NCBI GenBank assembly: GCA_016801845.1
Contig: CM028926.1
Location: 10,827,001-10,891,000 of the forward strand
DNA length: 64,000 nt
Direction: 5' to 3'
DNA from: Polydactylus sextarius
Taxonomy: Eukaryota; Chordata; Actinopteri; Polynemidae
The notes under the pieces are model-generated. The model did not search any database. It was not told the origin of the DNA and saw nothing but the letters and a program-made list of their open reading frames with translations. The translations under genes and the position numbers were made by a program. Below, piece by piece: positions 10,339 to 21,659 of the stretch; position 1 is the first letter of the stretch; every line of letters starts with the position of its first letter.

Positions 10339-13300
10339 CTGACCCTCCTCAGTGTTGACGCTCTCTCCGGGACAACCAGCTGATCATAGAAATAGAAGAA
10401 CTAGCTTGTTGCTTTACTTCGCTTCTTCAAACAAAACTTTAATTATCGCAGTTTTTGGAGGCTCTTGTGTAAACAGAAATGTATTTTCAGACTAAAGTAC
10501 AGTTAAACACGTAGTATCTGTTGGTTTAAGTTGCCACAGTTTCCCAGAAGAATCCACCTATGGACGCCATTTTGGGTCAGACAGCAGGCCCGGGCCTATC
10601 TATCTGCTGTATGTCTAGAAACATGTCAGTTTACTGATTATCGCCTCATATCAGTTAATATCTAGTGTTGCTTGTTGTAACTAAGTAACCAAGTGTGTTT
10701 AATGAAGCACTGTGAGACAGACATACATGTATTTTACTTGATGTTTAAACTCTAACGATGGAAGTCAACTAAGAACATTTACTCAAGTACTTTCAGGCAG
10801 ACTTTAATAGTGTAGTTTGTGGTACTTTATGTTCATACTTCAAAGTTCAAGTACTTTAATGTGGATTTATTTATTTGTTTAACTTGTACTCAGTGATGGA
10901 AAGTACTCATGTATATCTGCACACTTTGATGTGGACGTATTTGTATTCGACAGTGTTGTACTTGAAGTACTAGAAGTTATAAGAACTAGGTTTTAGAACA
11001 TTTAAGTGATGGAAAGTAACTCAGCATAGCTACTTTGATGTAGATCTAATGTTTTAAAGTACTTTAAACCTACAAGTACCTGAGTACATTTACTGGAGAA
11101 CTCAGATGTACTCTTATTCTATAACGGTTATTATTTATTTAAGTATTTTTTTATTTATTATTTTATAAGTTGATACTTTATCTCATGTCTCAGGTGGAAA
11201 TATTTTGTTTTTTATTTTATTGTATTTATTTGACTTTATATTTAAAAAAAAAAAAAAAAAGACAATGATTTTATTAAAATACTAAACATTTCTAAGGTTT
11301 AAACATTTTTACGTGGTTTAATTTCAGTTTTGTTTCAAATTGTCTGATGTTTTTGTGTTTATGCATCAATGATGATACAAAAATATCAAAAGAAAAGAGA
11401 CATTCAGTTAAATGATGCAAATGATCAAAAATACCTTTAAACCTTTAATTAAGTGTATTGTTTTCATATAAGTTATTAGAAATGTATCACACATTGTAAT
11501 ATCTAATGTATCAGGTGTGTGTCAGCTCTTTAACACTGGTCCGTGTGTTTCTCGTCAGGTGATTCACTTCAGTGTTTTCATGGCGTCTTTGGCTCGAGAA
11601 GCTGTGGAGAAGATCTGCCAACTCTTCCATGAATGTTCCTCTCTGCTGCGGTTAGAGGTACGTCACTGTGTGTTTTATATCTGTCTGTTATTATCAGGTC
11701 AATATTGTTTCTTTACATCATAATAATCATTAGATGATGATCCGTTGAATGTTTTAACATTTCAACAACATGATTGTTTAGTGTCCATTGGTATTTATTT
11801 CCAACCAACAGTTGAAAAGACTTAAAGATTTCACTCAAATGTCAACGTTGTTTTCGTTGTGCAGGTGTCACAGGGCGTAGCCGAGATAGACGACCTGAGG
11901 AGGAGGCTGGAGGTGGCAGAGACAGAGCTGAAGCTGGTGTTGGAGAGCAGCAGAGGTCAGAAGGAGGCGGAGGAGGTGACAGAAGGAGGCGACGGGCAGA
12001 AGGACGACGGGACGACTCCGACTAATGGAGCAGGAGAAATTGTTCAGCTCAGCCCTCGTTCAGGGAGGAAGAGTCGTAGAGGTGATGGGTTTCTCCTTTA
12101 AGCTGCGACATGACTGATAGGACGAAGTTACAAAAGTACAAAAGAGATAACTTCTTGAATTTTTACAGCTGTGGCTGCAGGTGACTCTGGAGTAAAAAGA
12201 TCACCTATAATTCACCTGTGGAAAGGCAGAACTTATGAGGTAAACTCCTGTCGTGTCAGTAAAACCATATACGTGCCCGTATCTTTTTATTTTTAGTTCT
12301 ATTGGTAGGTATTTAAACTCTTAAACTATTCTGTCTTTCTCTCAGGACACTATCCAATCTGTTGTAATTAAGGAAGAAGGACTGGAAGCGTTTGCTGATC
12401 AGGCGACTACTGAATCCATCCGGTGCAGAGACGAAGCAGCACAGAACGACGACGACGACCCAGACTACCAGGTTGGTTTAAGTAATACCTCAGTATCAGT
12501 TTTTAAGCATGAATTTAACATTCAGGAAGGTTTAAAGGAAACAAGTGAACAAATTATGATATCTTTCTGTTAGCTGGAACCAGAAGATCCAGATGATGGC
12601 GACCCAGGATACACCGCCAGACCCAAACGTGTCGTAAAGCCCAAGTCTCACCGAGGTCGAGCGAAGAAAGAGAGTCATCAGAGTCAGAACCAGCAGCCAC
12701 TGAGCTGTAAACACTGCAGGAAAACCTTCACCAAGCTGCTGCAACTCAAAGCCCACCAGGCCGTCCACGGGGCCAACGCCGAGAAACCCTTCCACTGCTC
12801 TCAGTGTGGCAGAGGGTTTTCATTCCAGCGCAGCCTCAACGCACATATGCTGCTTCATACGGGTGAGTTTCAGTAAACCTGACATCTCAGCACCTTCATG
12901 AGGTTGTTTGACCAATAAGAGATGTTTGAATGTTTGAGTCATGTGATCAATGTCATGTGTCACCACTCCCTCCTGTTACTTTTGATTCCTTCAGTACTTT
13001 ATTTCCCCATATTCAGGTGAGAGACCACACACCTGTGATGTTTGTGGGAAGGGTTTCACATTGAAGCAGCTCCTGAGGAACCACCAGCGTCTCCACGCTG
13101 AGGTTCGGCCGTTTTGCTGCGAACAGTGCGGGAGGAGCTTCTACCGAGCGCACGGCCTGAAAATGCACCAGATGGTCCACACCGGAGAGCGCGCCTACAA
13201 CTGCCAGTACTGCAACAAAAGCTTCACGATACAAGGTAACCTGCAGCGCCACCTGCGAATACACACGGGGGAAAAGCCGTTCAAATGCGAGACCTGCGGT

Positions 13301-14261
13301 AAAAGCTTCAACCAGGCCGACACTCTGAAAGGCCACCAACGGATTCACACCGGGGAGCGTCCGTTTAGCTGCGAGACCTGTGGTAAATGTTTCATCCAGA
13401 AGAGTGCCTTGAAGATGCACCAGAAGACGTCTCACTCAGGAGAGAACTCACGGGCGTGTGTGGCGTGCGGCACCGCGGTCGCCTGCGTGGACTCGCTGCG
13501 CAAACACCTGCAGACGCACACAGCAACCATCCCGTGTACGTGTGTGCTGTGCGGTCGACGGCTGAGCTCCATCACTGACCTGCGCTCGCACCAGCAGCAC
13601 CACACGGTGGACAGGCCTCACAGCTGCAGCCTCTGTGGGAAGAGTTTCAAATCGTCCAGTTACCTGAAGATTCACCTGAAGACCCACAGCGGAGAAAGGC
13701 CGTTCTCCTGCGACATCTGTGGTCGTATGTTTACACAGCACAGCAGCCTGAAGTCACATCAGGTATGTTTACATTTTTTAAAGATTGTTGAGGCCTAATT
13801 TCAAGGCAGCTTTACTAAAAACGAAAATGCAATGTCAGTTGTGGTGTTTTTAGGTGTTTTGTTGCAGTAAATTTGCGGGAGTGAGTCAGAGTCAAACAAA
13901 AGTCATTTCCTCTCAATGTTCTAGTGGACAAAATTGCAAAGTTTGGACTTTCTGCAGTAGTATGTAGTATAAATATTGCTCCTTTCCTTTACAGGTTGTG
14001 CACACAGGAGAGAAGCCCTTCAGCTGTGACACGTGTGGAAAATCTTTCAGCAACACTGGAAACCTCAACAGACATCAGCGAATCCACACGGGGGAGAAAC
14101 CGTTCAGCTGCGACACCTGCGGCCGCAGCTTCAACCAGGGAAACAGTCTGAAGGCCCATCAGCAGATTCACACCGGAGAGAAACAGTTCATGTGCGACAA
14201 ATGTGGCAAGAGTTTCTCCTACCTGAGGAACCTGAAGGACCACAAGTGTTTCTACGTCTGA
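10156..14261 (+). CDS. C2H2 zinc-finger protein, gene 3 (eight exons, 642 aa, 14 fingers)
   Basis: Exons are 10156-10269, 11559-11657, 11865-12081, 12169-12239, 12346-12471, 12574-12862, 13017-13762 and 13995-14261. All junctions are GT/AG and phases agree. The N-terminus (MSDLETQVGAIL, then AREAVEKICQLF and a coiled-coil stretch IDDLRRRLEVAETEL) matches a layout frequent in fish zinc-finger proteins. An acidic part with a DDDDPDYQ stretch and a basic linker (RPKRVVKPK) follow. Fourteen C2H2 fingers run from about residue 252 to the end. Fingers 8 and 9 (CVACGTAV, CVLCGRRL) lack the usual aromatic residue, and the last ends HKCFYV with Cys replacing the final His. The boundary between exons 7 and 8 falls between the two zinc-binding histidines of finger 11. 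The likely role is a nuclear DNA-binding regulator; the orthologue is not identified. Confidence 0.9.
10286..10336 (+). repeat. (TTG)n microsatellite
   Basis: About 17 uninterrupted TTG units begin 17 bp after the exon 1 donor of zinc-finger gene 3. A long frame through it is a repeat artefact encoding poly-Cys. Confidence 0.95.
10750..11110 (+). repeat. Decayed teleost interspersed repeat with tandem 'gatggaaagta' modules
   Basis: Words such as 'aactaagaacatttactc', 'aagtacttt' and three starts of the type 'gatggaaagtaact' followed by 'ctttgatgt' recur here. This vocabulary belongs to an abundant teleost repeat ('agtaactaagtacatttact' type). The copy is too decayed for ends or target-site duplication. 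It occupies intron 1 of zinc-finger gene 3. Confidence 0.5.
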
Positions 14262-14303
14262 GGATGAACTTGACACAGACGTCTCGACTGTGACTGGTGA
14301 CAA

Positions 14304-14341
14304 AATAAAACAATGAGTCTTCAAATGTGAGAGGAAATAAA
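14304..14341 (+). terminator. Polyadenylation signals of zinc-finger gene 3
   Basis: Two AATAAA hexamers (14304-14309 and 14336-14341) lie 43-80 bp after the stop codon, giving a short 3' UTR. Confidence 0.65.
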
Positions 14342-14430
14342 AGGTGAAGGCATTTACTGTTAAACCTGATCATAGTCAATTGATTACGGGCCTTAGGTGA
14401 GAACCTTTTGTTGTGTTTTAAATGACCAGA

Positions 14431-14737
14431 GACCTGTACTACGAAGCAAGTTCAACTTACCCAGGATCTCTTTCAGTTATCTGGCTTCACTAATCCTAAC
14501 AATCTCAGTCTGGCTAAGCGGTACCACGAAGCTGGTTATCAACTTGATTAGTCAACCCAGGTTTGTGCCGATCTCTGATCTGGAACTTAACCTGCTCCGG
14601 AGCAGGTTAGCCGCTCAGCATCAGTTACTATGGAGATGTAGCCCGGTAAGAAGTGAACCACCTTCGTAGGACGGAAAACCCAGAGTTAAACCTGAAGTTA
14701 CTGCGACAAGAACAAATCCTGCTTCGTAGCACAGGAC
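14431..14737. mobile_element. MITE-like element with 'cctgtRctacgaagc' inverted termini, about 305 bp
   Basis: The left end gacctgtactacgaagcaag and the right end cctgcttcgtagcacaggac are inverted repeats. Shorter related words inside (taccacgaagctgg, ccttcgtagga) give partial internal symmetry. There is no coding capacity. It lies just after the polyadenylation signals of zinc-finger gene 3. A clear target-site duplication is not visible, so the superfamily is left open. Confidence 0.65.
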
Positions 14738-15295
14738 TCAGATACTGTTATTTAGACTTGCAGTGAGTGAAACAGGTGAAGTTTAGAAAGAAAGAAAAAC
14801 CAGACTTGTCATCACCAAAACAGAATGAACAGATAAGCAAATAAAAACAGTCAGGGCCTCTAAAAACCTTGAAGCTTCCCTTTAAATGAAATGGACCTAG
14901 ATATTGATGTGGAAACTGGATTGAAAAGTCTGTAAGTCCTAGTTTTACTAAATGTAGCCAAACAGTCTATCCATAGAGAAAATAAGAGACTATTATAGCG
15001 TTTCTATCATTTAACTTGTTTTTTTTTTAGATTTTTAAACAACCTTATTTAAGTTGTAAAACTGATAATGGTTTAAACAATCTGCCTTTCCACCGCAAAC
15101 ATTGTTTCAATGATACATAAATAAATGAAAACAGCTGTGAGTTGCCTTCTGTGCATTAGAAGAACAGATACTGTACAAATTATTTTCTAAGACTGTTTCA
15201 TCTGTAACTTTTCCTGTGGAGAGTGTGTTTGTGACATCTCAGCTTTGTGACTGTGAGTCATATGATAAACACTGAAATTCAAACCTTGCAGGGTT
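14738..15295. other. Intergenic, AT-rich, no feature seen
   Basis: The stretch between the MITE and the 3' end of the leucine-rich-repeat gene contains homopolymer T runs and no frame, RNA gene or repeat boundary I can support. Confidence 0.6.
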
Positions 15296-15301
15296 TTTAT
15301 T
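15296..15301 (-). terminator. Candidate polyadenylation signal of the LRR gene
   Basis: AATAAA on the minus strand (tttatt on plus) about 150 bp after the stop codon of the leucine-rich-repeat gene. Confidence 0.45.
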
Positions 15302-15447
15302 TCTTTAATTGACTTTTTTTTTTGATGCAATTTAAGAAGCCTTTGTCTGAAATTGTTTTAATGCATTTACAAAAGTTTTTTTTTTTTAACTAAAAGCAAA
15401 AATGATGAAAAGCAAAGAATGGAGAAAAAAAAAAGGTTAAATCCACT

Positions 15448-17798
15448 TCAAAAGACTTCACGGTGGGTGACGAGAAACCCCATGAGCAGAATAATCATTT
15501 CTAGAGGAAATGAGGGTGATGAGGCACTTGTGGCTTTTGCAATGCAATGATCTTCTAACATGGCCGGCGTTGCTGGAGGTGAGACTGCTGAATCTTCAGA
15601 AAGAGACATGTCATCTGATGAAAAGTAGAAGAAACAGGAGGGAAGATCTTTTATCTTGTCTCGGTGCATCTTGACCCAGCAGCTGATGATGTGTTGAACA
15701 CTTGCAGAGGTGCAGTCCCACAAATTGCCAGATAGCCAAACAGCACTGAGCTTCCTCAAAGGCTCCAAAGTCCCATTCTCCACTTCTCTCAGCTGGTTGG
15801 ACTTCAAATTCAGTTTCTTGAGGTTTGTGAGTCCTTGAAAGACGTCACGCTGCAGATGATCCAGCTTGTTTTCTTCTAAGTTGAGTTCTGTTAGAAACTG
15901 GAGATGAGCAAAGACCTGTGGGTGTAAACTCTCCAGACTGTTGTTTTTCAGCAGGAGCCTGTGGAGTTTGTTGAGGGGGTGAAATGTGTTGACAGGGACG
16001 TCACGCAGCTGATTGAAGTTCAGTCTCAGCTCTCTAAGATGAACTAACCCCACAAGGTTGTCAGACGACAGCTCCATGAGCTTGTTGCTGCTAAGATCAA
16101 GTTTTATGAGATTTTTAAGACTCATAAACGGCTTTTCAGGAAGTTTAGCCATATAATTTCCAGCTAGTTGTAATTCTTTTAAACTGATAAGGTCTTTGAA
16201 TTGGTTTGAGTGTAAAGAGGTGAGACGGTTACGAGACAGACGTAGCAACTGGAGTTTCATCAAACCGTTGAAGACCGACGGGTCAAGAGAGCTGATGTTG
16301 TTGTCGTTGAGCTCCATCTCTTTGAGGTTGCTCATCCTGCAGAGAAGTCCCTCAGGAAGGTAAATTAGAGCATTGTTATCCAAGTACAGCTTCTCTAGTG
16401 ACTTGAGCTGGTTGAACAGAGGTGGATGCAGCTCCTGGATGTGATTATAGGACAGTTGTAGCTCAGTGAGGCTGGACAGTGAATCAAATACTCCATCAGG
16501 TAGAGAAGAGATTTGATTACTGTCCAGCTGCAGCTGCGCCAGTTTGATTAAGTTACTGAATATGTCAGGTGGAATAGATTTGAGTCTGTTCTTGTATAAA
16601 TCGAGCATTACAAGGTTACTCAGGCTTGCAAAGATTTTTGAGGGAAGAGCATTTATGGGGTTGGTGCTGAGGTCCAGGTTACGCAGCGCGGTCAGACCTC
16701 GCAGTGATCCCTCAGACATCTTAGTTATGTTGTTGTTGCTCAAGTTCAGATCAACCAACTGACTTAGTGAAGAGAAACAATCCTCCGGGAGACTGACAAT
16801 GGCGTTCGCCTGTAGATGCAAAAATTCGAGCCTCTTTACATCCGTCAGTGCTTCAGCTGGAACCGCCACCAGCAGGTTACCGCTCAGGTCAAGATGCTGG
16901 AGACTTGTCGCTCCCTTGAAACTGCCCTCACCTATCGTTTCTAGTTTGTTATGTGGCAGAACAAGATTCTTCAAAGCAGTGTTGTTCTGAAAAACACCTT
17001 CCTCTATGTGTATTATAACATTATAGCGGAGGTGGAGGTTAACGAGGGCGGAGGCTCCTTCAAATGCACCAACCTGCAACTTAGAAATGTGGTTGAAGCT
17101 CAGAAGCAGTGTATGTAGATTAGTTAATCCATGAAGAAATCCAGTCGGTAGATACTGAAGCGCGTTCTCACTCAGGTCCAGTAAAGTCAGAGCAGGACAG
17201 TTTATGAACTGAGCGCAGCTCAGAGACGTCAGGGTGTTGTTTCGTAGAAAGAGCTTGGACAGCTTCATCATATTGGGCCAAACTTTGTTGTTGAGGACGA
17301 AAGAATTGAGCTGATTATTAGTCAGGTCCAAGACCTATGGAAAAACAGGAAAAATACTTGTTTATGTTTTAATTATAGACCAAACTTTTGCTTCAGACAA
17401 TAACAAGACCCTTTTATAAATACTTAGTGTTGTAGTTTTGAGTTGCAGAACCATCTTGCTGCTGGAAACTCGCAGTAGACAGCACATTGCCAGTTTGACC
17501 TGGGACTTTCCCACTTCAAAAACTATAAGAGACAGTTGCTTTCAAAACCATCAAAACCGAGTATGTTTCCTCGCCTCCGTACCTGCAGCATCTCCAGCCC
17601 ATGTCGGGGTATTTCCTGTATCTCGTTGTACGAGATATACAGTTTCTCTGTGCCTCCTGGCAGCTCCGGGATCAGGTTTAGTTTTTTCTCCTGACATACA
17701 ACGGTGGTGAGGTTGTCCAGACACTGGCAGGTCGGGGGGCAGAGGTCTGACGCCGACGCCAACAGCCTCAGCGAGGTCAACGTTAGAAGTAGCAGCAT
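15448..17798 (-). CDS. Secreted leucine-rich-repeat protein, CPN2/LRRC15/GP5/IGFALS-like (700 aa)
   Basis: Coding exons are 17798-17583 and 17334-15448, joined in phase 0. The start at 17798 opens a hydrophobic signal peptide (MLLLLTLTSLRLLASAS), followed by an LRRNT cap with cysteines (CPPTCQC). About 22 leucine-rich repeats of exactly 24 residues (LxxLxLxxNxL) fill one long exon. A C-terminal cap (WDC, ISC, PSC) shows three of the usual four cysteines. Human CPN2 has the same plan but is about 545 residues, so this protein has roughly seven extra repeats. The tail ends with a hydrophobic run (LEMIILLMGFLV) before THREVF, which could be a weak membrane or GPI-type signal. It may stabilise a plasma carboxypeptidase (if CPN2) or act as a matrix or cell-surface binder. 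The family is certain; the orthologue is not. Confidence 0.88.
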
Positions 17799-18250
17799 CG
17801 CTGGCTGCTGCAGGAAACCAGAGAGGAAAAGAAAAGTTTTATAAGGCGAGACATTTGATTGATTGTAGACAGGAAATATGATGCCTTTGCAAAGAAATAG
17901 CACAATAAGCATAAATTTAACATAAAAAGTTACATATATACATATTCAGTACAGTGTTTGTGCTTTGACTTTACTCTTTTTTTTGCAAATAATTCCTGAA
18001 CCATCATTATCAAAAATGAAGGTAATATTTTTACAACACACTGATGATAATTAGTCATTATTTAATGTATTAATCTCAATACTTTTGAGGAAACTGCTAA
18101 TTTAATTTACAATTTAAACAGATTAGATACGATTCAACAGAGAAGATTTATATTTTTAGTACTTTCAAACATGTTAACAGTTATCTATACATCCATATGT
18201 TTTTCTCCACGTATTCCTGCTTTGTTAATTGTTTTTAATTCAAAACTTAC

Positions 18251-18310
18251 CACTCATGAGAAGCCAGCGGAGCAGGGTTTGGTCACACACTCGACTTACA
18301 CTTGACTGTG
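18251..18310 (-). other. Non-coding first exon and core promoter of the LRR gene
   Basis: On the minus strand a consensus donor (gagtg|gtaagttt, 18241-18251) faces the coding exon, whose own acceptor (cctgcag) lies about 10 bases before the ATG. TATA-like words (TATAGAAG near 18319-18326, CATATATG at 18335-18342) sit upstream. The exon's 5' end is an estimate from TATA spacing. Confidence 0.45.
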
Positions 18311-18429
18311 GAGGCTGCTTCTATAGATACACTGCATATATGAGCTGCAGAGACACTTGTGGTTATCACTTGTGGTTTTACTTTTTACATGAGACAGCGT
18401 CTCATTTTAGGTGCAACAAACATACAAAC

Positions 18430-19970
18430 TAACTCCATTATTTGACAGAATCAATGTAATAAAGGCTCTATATTTGTAACGTTCACTGTTGTTTGATCAT
18501 AGTTTAACTGTACAGTTGTGTTTTATCCTTGGTAACGTCGAGATTTTGCTCATCTGAACTGATGGTGTAAGGATGGAGGTTGTTGGAAGCTGTAGATTGT
18601 GAAACTCTCTTTAAACAAAAACATTTTGATCTTTTTTACTTCAAACTTGTCTTGACATAAAATCATTACAGAGAAACAGTATATTCATCACTACTAAATC
18701 TGGAGTTAAACTATAATAGCGACATTTAAAGTCTCATCTATGAAACTACATCGTCAAGTAAAATCAGTTGCTGTTTTGTCACTTCCCCAGCAGATGTCAG
18801 TCTATTCTTCTTTTCACACGTCTTCATCTAAGTTCACCAAGTTCACTTCAGCTCAGTGATGATAAAGGAACAAAGACATGTTCAAACTCTGTTTTTCATC
18901 TGCTATTTCTTATTATACATTTTTCTAAATGACATGAGAATCATTTTTATTTTGTTCATTGTTTGGTTTCTTTTAAATCAGTATTTGTCTGCTGACTAGC
19001 GTCCTCCTGCTGCACTGTCTGTCTGCAGCACAGCTGACTGCACCGCCACAGGCCTGTACAGTAGGTCAGACTGGCTCTAATCCATCCCAGATTACAGTTC
19101 AGGGTATCGTAGGAGGATTGGCACAGATGACGCTCAGTGCTGCCGGCTTTCTGCCAAACTACAGAGGAGATGAGCATATTTATGTTGTGGTTTTCACACC
19201 TTCAGACCCACAACGCTTTTAGAAAAGTTAAAAAGAGTTTGTGCACCTCCATCTTTACTAAACAATAAAAAAATCTGTGCAATTTATACAAAAACACAGT
19301 TCAAACACGAGAATAAAGTTAGTTTGGAAGAAATAACAACACATTTTGTCCTTAAACAGATGGTTTAATTGATTTTATTTGTCTTAAATCTTCACCTGAT
19401 GCAAAGATCAATAAGACATGATAAAATCTTAAAAAAATCTATTTGAGTAGTGTTTTCACATGTTTAGTAGATGTATGTTTCCATCCATGTCAGAACATTT
19501 ATAGTTTTAGACAGATTTGTTTAAATATCATTTTCTGGTTTTGGATGAGGATTAAAACAAGGTTAAGGGTCAGATTAGGTGTTAAAGCTCAAGAGCCAGG
19601 GGATGCATCATGTTACCAAAAGTCCTAACAAATATCAAACTCGACAAATAAGTGTTTGTTTGTGTGTTGCTGTCCTGGGGTCAGTACGAGCCACTGCATT
19701 GATCAGTCCCTGCTGATGTCAGAGCAGCACAAATCACTTGCTGTTGCAACGATCCCCACCCTAAAACTCACTCCCCTCTCTTCCCTTTCCATAAACCATT
19801 AGATGTATTGATGATTCCACATCCAGTATTTTTTTTCTAATTGGTTTATCCACAGCTGACCGGACTGTGATGCTAATGATGCCACTTGTTCTCTGTAACA
19901 CGGTGTTCAGTACAGACGTCCATGGAAATATGGACTGCTGCTGTTCTTTCCAGCAGCATCGATTCTCTCT

Positions 19971-20004
<34 letters not shown>

Positions 20005-20570
20005 GGTCGTACTCTGCTCTCCTGGTAAATCTCTGTTCTCTCTGAGGGATGACAGTGAATTTGCTTGTGTTTGGCTCAGCTGCGTTTTCCAGTCTCAGCC
20101 CCTGACTCTGCAGGGGTTCAGGTCACTAAAGGTCTCAGTCGTAACCGTGGGGAAACAGAAGGTGCAAAGGAAGCATGAGGCCCTGGGTTCGATCCAACAG
20201 GTCCAGATCAGTCCAGGTAAGATTGGTCTCTAATTTCAAATGAATTTGATCTCAGTGAATCACCTGTAGCTGCACACACAAAGACAAACATAAACTGTTA
20301 GGCAGTTTACTCTGCACAAACTAAGGGAGCAAATAGGGAGCGTGCAATAAAAATAATAATAAATTATTTTACAATAATTTTGAATCTTTTATCAAAACAT
20401 CAGTTACATAGTAACACCACAGTTTCAGAAAGAAAAGCAAACATCAACACTAAATAATCTGAAAATAGATGCAGAGTTTGAGTTTTTACAAAAGATTCAC
20501 AGCTTCAGGAAAAATAAATCTGACAGCAGATGTCTACTGTTAGTTTAGTTGAGGGATCAGCTGCAGTTCG
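18430..20570. other. Intergenic; no supported gene
   Basis: Several short frames exist here, including a cysteine-rich one at 18956-19177 (minus) and one running through a CAG repeat at 19886-20233 (plus). None has splice support or a recognisable domain. A tRNA B-box-like word (ggttcgatcc) near 20182 lacks a correctly spaced A box. Confidence 0.5.
19971..20003 (+). repeat. (CAG)n microsatellite
   Basis: Eleven uninterrupted CAG units. The overlapping frame would encode poly-Ala, but no gene is supported around it. Confidence 0.95.
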
Positions 20571-20573
20571 TCA

Positions 20574-20797
20574 TCACCTGAGGTCGACCGTGATGATGAT
20601 GATGTTTACGGCTCTTTTTTCACTCTCCACCTGCGATGAGAAGTGACAGGACAGGTGAGCCACCTGAGTGAACACATGTGAAAGGAGGCAGAAAAATAAA
20701 CAGCTCTCACCTCTTCATAGAGTTTGGTTTCTGAGGGTTTTAGTTTCTTTATGTTGGAAATTAAAATATTAGAGTTCTGTTCACGATGCAGTTTATT
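20574..20797 (-). CDS. Possible last two exons of an unrecognised minus-strand gene
   Basis: On the minus strand a good acceptor (ttttttgttcctcag) opens an 87-nt segment (20797-20711) that is free of stops in phase 0 and ends with a strong donor (gag|gtgagag). A second acceptor (tctcatcgcag) opens 20630-20574, which reads on in phase 0 to TGA. Together they encode 47 residues beginning NKLHREQNSNILISNIKK and ending TVDLR, lysine-rich and helical in look. I do not recognise the protein. No upstream exon or start was found before the mark4 promoter region, so this may be a decayed or lineage-specific gene, or chance. Confidence 0.3.
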
Positions 20798-21659
20798 CTG
20801 AGGAACAAAAAAGATACATCATTTGATCCTGTCTCTTAATAAAACTGCACATATCTTAGACTCTGCTTGATGTTTTCATCATTTCTCTTTTCCGTCGTAT
20901 ATGTTTTTCAGTGTGAAACTTCAACAACATTACACTGTATCAAAACAACTGGACCGTTAATGCGTATAAGGGAGGTAATGAGACCTGCTGTTTAATTCCT
21001 CTGGTCATGTGGCTGAATTGCATTAGCTGAAGAGCATTAGCTGAATTGTTTTTACTGAGTTTAATTGTAATCCTGACGCCAACCAACACAGAGGTAGGAG
21101 TCTCTATATGGTCATGATCTGTCCTGCGCTACAGTCTGCATAAAGACATTATATACATTAATTCAAGATTCAAGTTTAAAACAAACAAAACAAAACTGGA
21201 GATTTATCCAAGGAAGTGCTGGAAATTACTCTTAAAATCGTACACAAATAAAATATAAAAATATAATTATATTAGTGCAGCTACTACTAAAGCGACTACA
21301 AGGTCTTTGGTTTGTATCGCCTCTCTTCCTCTATGTTTTTCGCTAACTGCTCTTGTTTCTATGTTTAAATGAGGTAGGATTAGATAGTTAAGTTTGGAAA
21401 ATAGTTAATATCCAGTATATCCATCCTCATGGACCACAGGTTGAACTCGCTGCTGTGTCGTTACCAACCACCAGGAGGCGATAATGATATTTTAGTGAGA
21501 ATAAAACAGACTGTGTTGTTTCCCACGAGGTAAAACTCACTGAAATAACACAAACCGTTTATTTATATGAATGTGAATATAAAAAATAAATCGTAATTTG
21601 GTTCATTTTGTCTTAAATCGCAAAGCGGGTGTTAGTTATTTAACAGGAAACTCTGATGG

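Noticed and set aside
13448..13741. Antisense frames opposite zinc-finger exons
   Set aside because: Finger arrays regularly leave the opposite strand open with repetitive frames; these are shadows.
18956..19177. Cysteine-rich 73-residue minus-strand frame
   Set aside because: It has no convincing start context, splice sites or family resemblance. It is kept only as a note in the intergenic entry.
20182..20192. tRNA-like B box (ggttcgatcc)
   Set aside because: The nearest A-box-like word is more than 100 bases upstream and no acceptor stem can be formed, so neither a tRNA nor an intact SINE is supported.
19886..20233. 115-residue plus-strand frame with a poly-Ala run
   Set aside because: The run is a CAG microsatellite; there is no recognisable domain, and the rest has no clear coding character.
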